From Glossina fuscipes (lineage: Eukaryota; Arthropoda; Insecta; Diptera; Glossinidae): a stretch of DNA of 64,000 nucleotides. The notes below the pieces were generated by a model. That model was given only the letters and a program-made list of their open reading frames with translations. It made no database searches and was not told where the DNA came from. Location of the stretch: contig NW_023998458.1 of the NCBI RefSeq assembly GCF_014805625.2, positions 1,717,480 through 1,781,479 of the forward strand. The letters are read 5' to 3'. A program made the translations under genes and the position numbers. Positions 1 to 13,268 of the stretch are shown one piece after another (within the stretch, counting starts at the first letter, position 1; each line of letters begins with the position of its first letter).

Positions 1-559
1 TTCTAACAACGCTTTCTCATAGATAAACGTTCACACACTCTGATATCATTAAGGTGTTAATTATCTCATGCAAATTCATTCGTTCTTCCAAAGCGATCTT
101 TTTATGCTTTCTGAAACAAGTATCGAATACGGTGGACAAGAGCGCTTAGCGTCATCGATCTAAAGGTTTCGCAATAACTAAAGTCTAAACAATCAATAAA
201 TATCATTTCGATGAATAAAATATAAAATCTACAATAAATATTGATTTAAAGTATAAAGCGAATGTTTATTAGAATTATTTCAAAGTTCAGGTTAAGAAAT
301 GCTTGGATAGATCCGTCACAATAAAACGGATACAGTTCGTGGTAATGGCCGTTCAAGATGCAGAGAAGCACAGACTAATCTACAGTCAACATATAGCGAT
401 GGTCGGCAGGCTAAAACCAAAAAACTTATCCTCATATGAGATGTTTAAGAAAATTTCCATTCCGAAGCCCAATGAATATATATTAAGTTGATTATTCTTT
501 TTATTATACTTTATGAATTACTCGGCGATTGTCATATATTCAATCATATCTGTTACTAA

Positions 560-770
560 AATTTCGTTTTGAGGAGGCAGATAACAAAAATACTCCATGA
601 TTGTTGTATATTCTGAGCCTATATAGTCATGTCCGTCTCTCTGTCCGCTGTCTGCTATTGGAATTTGCGGTTTGAGGAAGCAGATAACAAAAGCACTCTG
701 TGATTGTAGTATATTTTGAGCCCATACAGTCGTGTCTGTCTGCATGCCCGCTATCTATTATTAGAATTTT
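560..770. repeat. two-unit tandem repeat, about 102 bp
   Basis: 560-661 and 662-764 share TTTGAGGA.GCAGATAACAAA, ACTC..TGATTGT.GTATATT and CC.TA.AGTC.TGTC.GTCT in the same order. They diverge at roughly one base in six. A possible third degenerate start lies at about 764. Confidence 0.8.
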
Positions 771-2029
771 CCCTTTGGGGTGACAAAACTGATTTCTTTC
801 AAATGAAATTCTGATATGAAATATCTAATCGATTTCAGTTCTTTAATCTTATAAGCTAAATTAAGCTGAAATGAAATTAATTGTAATTTTCGCAATGAAT
901 GAAGTCTGATATTAACGTAACACATTCATTAAAATTAGGCAATTAACGCAAGAAATTAAGAAAGAACCCCAAAGCTTAGTATAGTAATAATAGTAGTAGT
1001 AATAATATCGCTAGAGTTGAGTTAAAGTAAAATTTCAAACATTTGCTGATTGAGTTTGCGAATATTTGTTGTTCATTATAATGCGATTTGCATAAAATCA
1101 TCTTATGTATGTCCGTATATGTGTATGTATTTCGAAGTAAGGAACATAATGAATTTAAATTTACTATGCAAATGAGCAATAACAACAACAGCAACGACAA
1201 CAACATCAGTAACAACAATAAAAACAATAGAGTTACAAGAATAGCTACTGAAATATAAGCGGTAGAACAATATAAGTTGAGTAAGTTCTTCTCTTCCGTA
1301 CAACTGCCTACGACAGAACAACAGACAATGTTGCGTAGCAATGCATTGCAACACAATAGCGAAACGTTTTGACAGAAAGAACGTATCAATGGTGAAATGG
1401 GCGGTTAAATCGACACATAGCGTAACATGGCAACAAACTTAACATGGGAACAAGGTTAGGGTTGGCGAGAGAGTGCTATACTCATTTCCAGGCACAACAA
1501 CAGCAACAACATAAAACGCTTTGTTAATCAGGCTTCTGCTTGCTCCTTTTTTTTTCTAAGCTTTCATCCTTTACAAAATTCTAATTTAATTACTTATGCT
1601 TAGTGCATCCATTGTCACGTCCATTGTTATAAAAAGAAGTGATAGATAGAAGTTGTAGCGGCAGCTGAGTGGCAGTTATTTTTTTTTTTTTTGCTGTTAT
1701 GGTTACTGGCTGCTAGTATTTACATTCAGTTTTTACACTTGCACTTTCCTTTTATTCGCGTATATAGATATGTGAAACTTTGGGTGAAAAAAAGATAAAG
1801 GAGCCGACGCCCATTTCCAACCCTTCTGAGAAGCTTATGTTACCTTATAAATTTTTATTTGTTTCATTCTTTTGTATTATAATAAATTATCGCTTGAAAA
1901 TTTAAGCGTGATACTGAGAAGGTTTTGCGGCAGATCGTATTCTTTACGTATCTCTATATATCAACTACTTTTTCGTATTAACCCTATCTCTGGCATCTTT
2001 AAGTTCTCAACCGATTGACATCAAGTTTC

Positions 2030-2245
2030 TATTTCAACTGGATACAATATTCAAAAGCGCTTGGGATAGATCCATTTCAGGATCACTTCCTGAAATGATT
2101 TGGGCTTGTTTGTCCGTCTTCTGTTCAACCCAAAGATGAAAATACTTCAAATGTTTTGATGAAGTTTGGGCCCATAAACGGATGCTATTGAAAAATATTA
2201 GGGTCGGACCACTTCTTGGATCACTTCCCATATAAAGCATTATAT
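2030..2245 (+). repeat. dispersed repeat family, copy 1
   Basis: Contains TTTGATGAAGTTTGGGCCCA, AACGGATGCTATTGAAAA and GGATCACTTCCCATATAA, in the same order as the copies at 18430, 21700 and 56850. It also carries a CTTGTTTGTCCGTCT word typical of the family's first part. It is non-coding and no terminal repeats were seen. Confidence 0.6.
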
Positions 2246-5039
2246 TAGAAAGTTTTTATATGAATAACTGTATTAGGCGAAATAGCGTAGGGTATTTAAT
2301 CGTGAGGAAAGGCCCGCTATAATGTTTTTACTCGTTTTAAGCATGTTAGTGTGAAAAATTTTTGGACAATATTTTGATTTGGACTTTCATAATTAAATTC
2401 GTAAGTATCGTCCATAATTTCGTGCTCACAAGGTGATGAAGTCGACGAATAATCTTTGAAAGGAAACAGGAGCAGGGAATACTTGCTGCCAACATAGATA
2501 GATTTGTGGTTAAATTAAGGAAATCGTCAATGGTCACTGAGAAGGGTTAGCACCATTTATAAATAAAAAAGTTTAAGTGGATAACCAAAAATAGTCAAGG
2601 TGGAATATAAAAATAAAGCTCGTCGGAGTTTGCCATCGAGTAGTTACCTAAGAGTGGACCATACAGGCATATTTGTAAGGAAACGCAATACGTAGATACG
2701 AAATAAAAATCTTTGAAGATTAGTAAATGAATCATTAATCGATGAATGCTCAAAACTAACTCGATTTGATTCCCATGAACACAAGTATTCCTAGATCATC
2801 ATTTTCTTACAAAAACCAGAACAAATAATTATTATTTCTATTAAATAATGAACACTACTGCCTGCAAATGTATAGAAACCAATCGAACGTCGTCTCAGAC
2901 GTAGGATACGGAGTCAAAGGATAATGCCAAAAAGTTAATATAACAAGCATGTTAAAAAGCTTCACATGGGCAAGGTCGACCAAGTTGTCCAGGTCTATTG
3001 CTCACATACTTTCGTCGCAAAATAACAAAGACTTGTATCTCTATAAGAACCCTTGTGTGGTAGAGGACTCGAAAAATAGATCTATATGGTTGAAACTTGA
3101 TACAGCGCATCCATCTTCGTTCTCATCACGAAAAAATTAGATCTTGTTGCCGTATAAAGGCTTATTGTTTGTAAAAAAATCTATATGAGGGAAGGTTCAA
3201 AATATAGTTCTCTCCGGCCCTAGTTTGCCGCTTTCAGTTAATACGCTTGAATATTATGTTTTAGCGATATTTCTCGACAAACACTGAAAATCGCATGTTT
3301 TTTTTTTATATCACGATTTTCTTAGAATCTGGCGAATAAAATTTCATCAAAGAATCTTGATAATCACAAACTATACGTTTGAAGACAAAAATAAATGAAC
3401 ACCCATTAGACAGAGGGACGGGTAGATGTGATTTAGTCGAATCGCAGATCATAATAAAAAGAGGGCGGGTGGACGGTTTTTTTAAATTCTTCTGAGTGTT
3501 GTTTACATTCCCACAAACTTCATATACGCTTGTAACAAGCAACAAGCGTTGGATAGCATAAGAAATAAATATTGGAACTTCAGTTCCTATATTCGTTAAA
3601 TAGGTTCATAGATAGCAGATTCGCCTTCAGCAAAGCAGAAAACGGAAATAATATCCTAAGAAAGATAATATAATAATATAAATATTTTTATCAATAACTT
3701 ACGGCTTGTAACAGCTACGCATATCAAGATTGACGCAAGTATTTATTGGAAACATTTCAACAGTCTCGGCAGGCTGTGGTATTAATAAATTATATTATAA
3801 GGTAGTGGATTTCCAAGATTCGTGATGAAGTGAATGTCGAAGCTTTGTTTTAAGTTCACTTGTATTGTGTTATGGAGGCGTGTACACTTGTAATTGTACG
3901 ATAAATGGCAGCAGTCATTACGCCCAAGATGTACTTGCTGTTATGCGCACCGCATATTAAGCTTATGTCGTTGAGTAATATGCGTTTACATATCGTGTCC
4001 ATAAACAGGTGAATTTCTTTTAGACTCAGTTACTACGTATTCCTCATCATGAGGCTTTCAAATGCAATTTCGTTATTTTTTCACTTTAAGCGAAAGCAAA
4101 AATTTAAAAAAAAAAATGCTTATAAATCTTTTATGATGTATTTGTGGTTTTATGAGTCACACAGACAGACGGAAAAACGTACATAAGTCGATTCAGTTAA
4201 TCGTATGCTCTGACATATTATTATGAATGCGTAATGTCGCTTTTATAAAATTTAATAACGTTTTTATCCATTTAAAGGGTTAAACATGCAATCATTAAAT
4301 CTTCTTCGCCTTACCGATGAGTATTTCAAAATATTTAAACAAAACACCGCACGCTATGTGTTTAATGATCAATTAAAAATGATTGGCAAATTTAAAGAAA
4401 AAAAAAAAAAAAACTGAAACGCTTTGTAACTGACTAGTGAAATAGCTCAGTGAGCGAATAATTGACGTATACTGTACACCCTCTACCCACGCGTGACATT
4501 TATCGCCGTTACGTATATGTATAAATACATTTCAGTTTATTCAGCGTAGGTTTAAATTTTAAAAGCTCGATGTTCATTTAAGTCTCTATCCATATGCCAT
4601 TAACATCAAGCATGCTACAGCATATACGTGTGGCCAACAGAATTAATATACTATATGTTATTTTATGGTGGTGGAGGGTGTCCTTTTCCATTTTCCTCCT
4701 ATTATATTTTTTATTTATGTTATGTTAATTGGTTTTACAAATATTGTACGTATAAACAAAAATTTAAAAGAAGTTCAGTCCAAATATAGTTCGTGCCTTC
4801 AGCTGGACAGTGAAAAAGGTGTACGTGGCGTGTGGACTTTTTATTTTTCCCGAAATATGTATGACACCTTCCTCGAAGCTCTCCTGATACGCCCTTTTTC
4901 ATAAGGCCTTGAGCCCTTTAAGCAATGCGTTCTTTATCTCCTTCATCATATACAGTAGAACAGTCAAGAGCCGGTATAATTGTCAGCTCTATTGCTCTAG
5001 GCCCGTTATAGTACAGATGTTATAATACGGTGTTATAAT

Positions 5040-5480
5040 TATTTTGACGCTTTAGTTCTTCTCAGAGGATCTCAGTTGAATTGCCACTTGGCCACTCAAT
5101 GACATTCAAATTATGCTCCCGCAACGATGCTTTCGCCAAATTGGATGAATGTCTCGGAATATTGTCCTGCTGAAATTTCTATACCACTGAGGAGGGATAG
5201 ATATATGTAACGGATCGACACCCTCCCATAACTTAAAATAGGAAAGCCTGAATTTATATTTATTTCATCGATCCAAAGTGTATTTGTCCGGTTTTACGTC
5301 GCCTTCCGTTGCGCGCTGGTTTTTTGTGGGTTAAAACAAAGTCTTAACTTTTCTAAGCAAAGGAATTTTCCGAGCTATTTCTCCTGGTAGATTGACACTC
5401 ACCAATTGTCGCAATTGCTTTACACGATTTGAAGGAAACTCGCTTTGCTAAAGTTATCAAGTGATTATCGGGAGTAAGAA
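5040..5480 (-). mobile_element. Tc1-like transposase remnant
   Basis: The minus-strand conceptual frame reads KFQQDNIPRHSSNLAKASLR then EHNLNVIEWPSGNSTEIL, the Tc1 block FQQDN.P.H..... and .WPS.SPDLNPIE with the final part altered. Further 5' (5470-5200) there are scattered Tc1-like blocks (LITLAKRV, LRQLV, LPGEIAR, RKTGQ). Several frameshifts and stops are present, and the DDE segment is incomplete. No inverted repeats were identified. The decay is similar to that of the mariner copies. Confidence 0.72.
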
Positions 5481-6456
5481 AAGCTTTTTTAATTGGTATT
5501 TTTTAACTTAATGTAATGTTTAAAATAAATGTAAACATAAATACAAATGTAATATAAATAATAAATAACAAATAAGTATAATAACAAATAAGTATAAATA
5601 TAAACAAACACACGGAGGTAGTTACGCGTACACAACCAACGCATAACTCTATTTAAAGCATATAGCTGATGTGAAGACGACAAGTAACTGATAAATTTTT
5701 TATGGACTGAAATTGAGTTTTATCCTGTGAGGCGATCTTTACAATAAAGTGCAGATCAATAGCTAAACAAAACAGCGTTAGTAATATCGATACAAATACC
5801 ACCGATATTTCCTAGGCAAGGCTGAGACTCTACCTTCTCTGTATCACGGAAGAAGGCCGACTTGGTCGCCATACTCTAAAAAAAAACAAAAAGTTTGCTT
5901 TATATCACACAGCGTATTTATGCGTAGTGACAATGAATGCACTTATGCTGAAATCAATGCACATCAGTTAGCATAAAATTCTTTTTAAAGCTAACGAATG
6001 GAATAAAAGTCCCGTTTTTAAATATAAAATTTTATTTAAAAAGAAAATTTTAATTAATTCTATGTAAAAGTTTTCTTAATTTTTACATAAACGTTGCGTT
6101 TACATAGAATATATCTAATGGCAACGCTTTAGTTATTTTTATTAAACGTTCTACTAATGGCTTAATAATGATGACATGTTTTTTTTCTTTGTTGCTATTT
6201 TTATTTTCATTAATTTGCATAAGATTGCGTTCATTGCTTCCTTTTATTTATGATTTATATCAACGCCAAAAATGTTTAATAATTTAATAAACGTAAAACA
6301 AGGACAAAACCCCAATGACAACACAATGCCATCATAACAGAAACTCACTTATAAAGCATGCTTTGCACGTTTCTTTCACTTTTCGATAATGATGACGGTG
6401 CGCCTGCATTAAGCTGGAGTATGAGTAATGCAATATAAAGCGTAAAAGCAATACTC

Positions 6457-6487
<31 letters not shown>

Positions 6488-6671
6488 GATTATTATCAAT
6501 GGCACATTCACAAACACTCTCTGCTGACGCCTTTTTATCAGTCAACTTTACAACCAACTAAATAACTGTAATAGTAAGACCTGTCGACCATGTAATCAAC
6601 CGCTGTCTATTATTCATGGGTGTTTTCCATGTTCTTGGATTTGCTTACTGACAGCCGAACAAACTGACGAA

Positions 6672-6706
6672 CGGACAGACAGATAGACAGACAGACAGAC
6701 AGACAG
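6672..6706. repeat. (GACA)n microsatellite
   Basis: About nine GACA units with one GATA interruption. Confidence 0.9.
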
Positions 6707-9700
6707 CGACAAGGCATATTCGCGTATATACCGAGGGGCTTATAAAGACGATGAACAAACTAATAAAGCCCGACACGTGGCGTTAACAATGAAACGCATT
6801 AAAGTCGTTTGCAGCACAACAATTGCAAAGGAAAGCGTGATAGAATCCAACAACAGTGACAACGACAACAACAACAACAAAAAGAAAATAAAAAATTCAT
6901 ATAATAAGTTCCTTTGTAGAGTAAATCCTTCAAATTTTACACATACTATATATGTGTGGTATATACATTTGTATATATCTGTAGGTATGTCTATCAGATC
7001 GCTTTTTATTACGAAATTATTTATGTCTCTGCAACTAATAGTTCACCATTCAACGACATAGTTACCCTCGTAATGACCATTGATTATGACCGTTGTTGAT
7101 ATCAACACTCGACTATATAATTCGATTTTAATGTCGTATCGGATGCTTCCAACATATATAAATTCATTTAAATAATTAATCTGAAGATATATGTCTTCTT
7201 CAAGTCGTTTCATTTATCGTCTAATACATGCAACTATCTGATGGAACGCATTGGCAAAAACTAAGTGACCTTATTTTGTACGTAGGAGATGTTGGCCATA
7301 ATTGAAGCTAATTTCATACGTCTCCTTTCAGATGAAAAATAGCTATCGAAATGTTTAATGTGATGACTTATTCACGTAAAATAATTGGTAGCAACTATAC
7401 CGGTAATTGTCTGCAAAGATAAAAGCGAAATAAAGTTTCACGATAGCTATTAATTAGAGCCAGCGAATCAAATCAAATTTAAGGACACCTTTGCAAACGG
7501 GATAAATGTAAACGACCATATGCACATATTCATATGCATCCTTTTTTATACACTTCATCGGTTATGGCGTTTAAATAAAATCACGTTTTTATTTCTCTTT
7601 TATTTTTTTTTAATTTTACCAAACACTTGATAACACTTGGCTTGTTCCCTACACATGCAGGCAAAAGAGCGATTAGGAAGGACTATAGGTAGAGTATATT
7701 TGAGTTGAAAGTGGCAAAATCTGAAAGGAGGGGAAAATCACTGCAGGCAGGTTGCTCCAAGGCGATCATAGAGACGAGTCACGATAATGTGTGATGTGCA
7801 TGCATATACGGGAAGGACGAGGGCGTGAAAACAATAAGAAAAAATCAAGTAATGCTGTTAGAAAAGTTAGTTATTGTATGTAAATCCTGATAATGGGTTA
7901 TTCGGAAAGTCGTTTCGCTTCTTTTTTTTTCTCCAAGGACGATGTAGTTGCATTTTCTCACAGTGTAATTCGCATTTAGGTGGCACTAGCGGGGCTTGTT
8001 TATGAAAATGTTTATTTGATTTTAAGCAAAACTTTTTTCTTTGGACAAGGGCAATAATGCTGTCCAAGCAGGAAAAAAATTCAAATTTCTCGAATTCAGC
8101 CGATCACGATCACGAAAGAAAAAAAAAACCGAAATGGATTTCCGAACAACCTAACAAGAATGGAAAAGCTTTATTGAATCAATGGTGAGTGCATTGGATC
8201 ATAAAATTTCTTATTCTCAGTGCAAACGAATCTGAAAAATGAAATGATCTAAACTAAAATATGAAATCTTTTCGGGAGGTAACACACACAGTCACGATGT
8301 TGCTCTTGCTATTACCATTTTTCGCTTTCTTAGAATTATCGTAGAAGTAACGCACACAAGTTTAAGAAATTTCATTAAAAACGAGGATTTAAAAAGCTTC
8401 CAGTAAATGAAAAAGGTAAAGTGCATGGGTCTAAAAACCAGCACTCGTTCCATGCATACTTTTTCGGGCGATTAACGCTTAGCAACACATTAACATACAT
8501 ATACGTTAAAATTGCAGGCTGATTATCGTTTGTTTACGGGTAGGGTCAGTGATTTTTAGAACACTTTCGCAATAAATATGATTTTTCATCGTACATATCC
8601 TCTCTTCAATTCATTTTCAAATCAACACAATTTTCAATAACACGAGAAATGTGAGAGAAAAATATTTTCATTTGAAAATATATATTAGGAATAATTGGCT
8701 TCCTTTGTACGCTCATCACATATGTAAGTAATGTGGTGCGAAGGAAAACAGCGGGAATATAGAGAGAAAAAGAAAATGAATTTCTTTATCGCATTTATTT
8801 TATCCAAAATTAAGGTTATACGAAAATAAAAATGCATGCATGCATGTGTGTGTATGTGTGTGTTTTTTTTTGTTTGTTTGTTTGTTTGTTAGAAAAAATC
8901 AACAACAAAACAAAAAGAAAAAAATAACGAAGAAATCAATATCGAAATAGTGACAAACGAAACGAACGATAAATCTTAAGGCAATTTAGTTAGCAAACAT
9001 AATAAAGCATTGTTTGTGTGATGATGAACTCTTATGTACTTTTATTTTTGTAAATATATGAAAGCTTGCGCTAGTACAAGTTAGCACGTTATATAAACAA
9101 ATCACAAAAAGCTGACAAGGTCATCTCATCATAGATGATATCAAGAAATAAAAGTGAGAAGATTTTCCGTTTTTTCTTCTTCTTGTTCTTTTTCTTTTGA
9201 TTTTTTTATTTTTAATAACGGAAAAATTAACTTCTCTTCCTATATCTTTTTAATACTTTCTTATATTGAATTTGCGTGAAAACATCAATAGACGCGATGA
9301 CGCGATGACGCGATGATGATCAATTCTTTTAATGTTGTTTTTATAGGTTCAAGTTATTCTGTTCTAATTCTGGTAATCATTATTAGTAAGGTATTTGCTT
9401 CGATTTGCTACAAAAGGTAATATGAAGAGACTTATGTCACTAAAATCCTGAAGGCAATGCAGTTACGTTTACCATAACTTATTTTTCATGTAAGCAAAAG
9501 TACAAATAATTTGTGGCAGAGATTGCTGACGCCTTGCTCGCTGGCAAGTTGGCGAAGGCACATTCATCGTTGTTTATCGTTCAAATATGAACCGAATTTT
9601 AGATTTTTGACGGAGTAAGCCACTAAACAAATATGTTAACAGCAAGCTGCACCACATTTAGGTTAAATAATTTTAGAAAAACTGATCGATTCTCCCCGAA

Positions 9701-12285
9701 ATTCTTAGTATTGCGAAATAAGCTCTTTCAGCTAATAACATGTCGACAGACTAATGGCTTAGGTTGTGGTTGATTTTTGAATCAAGAAAAATCATTGCTT
9801 GTCCTTATGATCTCGTAAAGGATCGAGTTTTGTTTTTTAGTGACGACGCCTGCGGCAATTAACCTTAAGAAATATTTTAAGCCAAGAGGTATCACCTTGT
9901 TTGTCAACGATTCCAGTTGCAATGCTAAGATACTCCGAATGCTTATGCAGTATGATTAGAACCAATGCCACGAGTCGTTGCGTGTGATCAAAACCGTTTC
10001 ACTTTTTGTTTTTTTTTTGTTTTCAATGACCTACGGATCTTTCCCACCCTTGCAAGTTCGTTAATGACTGAAAGTCTTTTATACATAGAATGTGTGTGTG
10101 TGAGGTAACTTTAGGTAACTGTTTGCAGAGATGATCGGCGCAGTCTAAAAACAAACTGCCTCTGCGATGTGTAGTACAATTTTAATAGAACGTTGTTGAG
10201 AAAGCCGTGTGTTACTGGACCTGATTGGCAGATAGGTTTATTTTGTAAGTAAAGCACAGTTCGCATTACGTGCATGGTCAAGAGAGCGCTTAAAAAAGCT
10301 TTCGTTATCTATAAGGATCTGAAATTTTTACTGTCGACAGACAGTTTCTAGGCGACACTTGCGTTTGATTACTGCAACGACTTTGCTAAGAAGTCCTTTT
10401 CTCGTCGTGATCTTTTTAACGGCTGTGTATGGGTTTGTTATGTTTGATTAACAGCCATATTCCTTATTTACCGTAGCTTTTCAATCTCCACAGCCTCAGT
10501 GTTTCGAACGCTTTGCATTATTTACAGACTTCTTCATTCTACGAAGCAGGAGAACAAGTCAAGTATAATGAGGTGTAAACATAGCACATATGGTATCTAA
10601 TTTATCATCTTGAAGGACATTTTTAATTTCGTCCAGTTGTGCTTTTGTATGTGACAAAGTAGGCGTGCTGTGCTGCCTTTAAAAAAATTATGGAAAAATA
10701 AAGTTCTTTAATAATAAAAAAAAAAGATGACAAAACCAAGCCAACGAAGTCGATATGGCGTCCAAATTACTTATCCAAGTTCACTTCAAGACAAGCACAA
10801 TAATCTCCCGAAAAATAATAAGGCGATAAAGAACTGTAAGGGTTTTTGTTGCCTTGAAAATCTTTCTGAAAATTCGTGGACCCGCCCACATTTACAGCCC
10901 AAGCAGACCACCAAGAACTTATTATAATTTCTCCTTAATTTAATGGTTTATTATGACAGTTGTATGTATTATTCAATTTCTCCCTATTCTTTTTTTTTCT
11001 TACCTAACCATCTATTAAATCAAATCTCAAGAGTACACAGGCTATACGTCTGATACCTTAAATCACAAAAAAAAAAAAAAAATTTATTTACTAACAGAAA
11101 TCATCCACCCTCATCATCACTTGCTTAAGTATGTGTGTAAACTTCAATGAATATTTTCTCATTATTATTATTAACGATTTCTCTTCAATTATTTTCTTTT
11201 TTTGACAGAAAAGCAAATAGTCAGGTATTTATGTTGAACCATTATTACTCCCCACCAGTTTGCTTAAAAAGAAACGAATACAATAAGCTTTACGGGTATT
11301 ATTGCGAAGCTTAAAAAAATCTAATGAAATCTTTATCTAAACCAAAATGTATTGTGAAGCGATACGTATCTTCTATGATATGAAATTTGTTTAGCACGCG
11401 TAACAGTCGCTCAAGTTTAAGTAGCGTTGTCTCTATACACGAAATGTTGGTAGAGTCAGTTATTAGTGTTGATTTAATCATATGGTAGCAGAAACCATAG
11501 GTAATCAGTTATACGAAAAGAGTTGTTTTTACAAAGATTTGTTCTTTAATTAGGTTTAAGAAGCTATCTTACGTCAGTGTTTTCAGTAGATTTTTCATTA
11601 CGTCGTGGGTTTGGCCTATTTAAATAAAACCCCAGACAAGCTGACAAATAATCGCATCATTTCCGGCAGGTTTTCAAAGAATGTACATATAATTGATTTG
11701 CTATGCCTTTACCTCACTGCTACGAAATACTATTTTTTAATTTCAAACTTGTCGAAGCGGCTTGAAAGCAAAGTGATAAGCCTACTAGACGAGCTCTAAA
11801 CATAACTTACTTACTTTAGATATAAAGTTTTTCTCCCAAGAACTACATGTATCGGGTGCCATTAACAAAGCGTCTTTTGTAGTTTAGCTCAACATTGGCC
11901 TATTTTTCTACTTCTTCCAGATTATACAACAACTGTAGAAAAAGTAGAAAGGTAAGCAAGTAAGAATTCCCCCTAAAAGAATTTTCGTTCACTAAGGAAA
12001 TATTTGTTCCATATTCTAGATCTTTAGATTTGATAGGCTTGCAGTTGGCGTTCTTCGCCTAGTCTGGGTACGTTACGAACACAAAAGTTAACTAGTACCG
12101 CGACTAAGTAATCAGCATCAGGGAAGCATTTTTTTTTATTTTTGCAAAGTTCGACTTTATTTATTCACATAATCTTCTTTATGAGTAGCAAATCTAGTCC
12201 GATGTTTCTCTAAATTTTCTATGCCTTCTTTATAGAGCGATTTTGTTGAACCCTTAAACTTTACTTTTTGCAAGTAAATCATAGT

Positions 12286-12620
12286 TTTTCCATGCTGCAT
12301 CCTTTTTAGATTTCCTGCCATATAATAGGATTCAGGCACTAGATTGCGTGAATATAATAGGGCGAGAGATGATTCGATTTTGTCTAAATCCTTTTCCTTG
12401 GAGCATCCTTTGGATATTACTTGGCATATAATAGGTGCTAGGAATGAGTACATTAAGGGAAGAGAGGGCAGTGATTCGATTTAATTCAAGCAATTTTGCC
12501 ACTGTAGTTAACGAGCCCTGAAAATGTCTTTTCTCCGTTGATCTCAGTTCCGCTAATGGCAGCGATTCGAATTTCAATTCGAACAAATTTTCCCACCGTA
12601 GCCATCGAGCTGATGGTTGA
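12286..12620. repeat. degenerate tandem repeat, units about 90-105 bp
   Basis: The words GCATCCTTT, GGCATATAATAGG and GATTCGATTT recur at about 12297/12403, 12318/12421 and 12370/12473/12562. The last unit instead repeats GATTCGA..T.AATTC.A.CAA and CAC(T/C)GTAG. Overlapping minus-strand frames of 60-98 codons pass through it; none resembles a known protein. Confidence 0.55.
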
Positions 12621-13156
12621 TATCTGCATCAACGATTCACTTTGAGTAAACGCGGCATTCATTTGGAAAACAGCTTCCTTCTCCACAAGTTTTAATACAA
12701 ATTAGTGAAACTACTGCTACTAGGAAAACTGCAAGAGAAATTACTTTAGAATGATTGAAAGTCCAAACAAAGGCTATTCGCAATTTTTTCTAGGTCAAAA
12801 GTAAGTTTCCTTCTTGGTTTTTTTTTCTTTTTAAATGTATGACTGCAACCGATACTGCTAATACTAGTACTCGGGGCATGACTGTAATGCTGTGTTTTCA
12901 GCAAATTTTTCTGTACTCTTCTGTGTTTAATCATCATAAATATTTCTTAATAATTTTCATAAACTTTCATCAGCAGAGTATTAAACACAATAAACATAGG
13001 AAAAAAGAAAGTAAAGAAAGTAAAGAAAATAAAAAAAGAAAACAGATTTTTTCTAATTATGTTTGCTTTTCAAAAAGTTTCCAAGAAATTTATTTATTTC
13101 TTCTTATTATTTTCTTTTGTATTCTTTCCATTTTAATCTATTGTTTGCTGTTACAG

Positions 13157-13268
13157 TGATCCACCAATATTGAAGGCCCACAATAATACGGACATCATAC
13201 TGCGTCTGCCTATGGGCAAAAGGATTAAGGATATAAGATGGCTCTCGGTATGGTGCAGACGGTTTACG
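13157..13268 (+). CDS. knk: Knk-family exon: C-terminal half of the first DM13 domain
   Basis: The exon follows a TTACAG acceptor and ends before GTAAGT. Its first base completes a codon begun upstream; 37 full codons follow, including LRLPMGKRIKDIRWLSVWC, the usual second half of a DM13 domain. It is open only in this frame and joins in phase 0 to VDFGEVFIP at 30806. The exon carrying the first half of the domain must lie upstream, but I could not find it in 1-13156. Confidence 0.82.

Larger units (their letters stand above)
1..13156. other. non-coding stretch upstream of the first recognised Knk-family exon
   Basis: Apart from the repeats and Tc1 remnant listed separately, I see no exon. 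Frames of 60-98 codons here are unrelated to known domains, and many are low complexity. Microsatellites include (GACA)n at 6672-6706, (ATT)n at 6459-6486, TG/GTTT runs at 8832-8889 and a GACGCGAT triplet at about 9290-9317. It may be further intron of the Knk-family gene, since that gene's 5' exons must lie in this direction. Confidence 0.5.

Noticed and set aside
303..491. 62-codon plus-strand frame starting MDRSVTIKRIQF
   Set aside because: Composition is plausible, but there is no recognised domain, no splice context and no neighbour to support it; not called.
6332..6557. Minus-strand frames rich in I or N
   Set aside because: Translation of the (ATT)n microsatellite at 6459-6486; low complexity.
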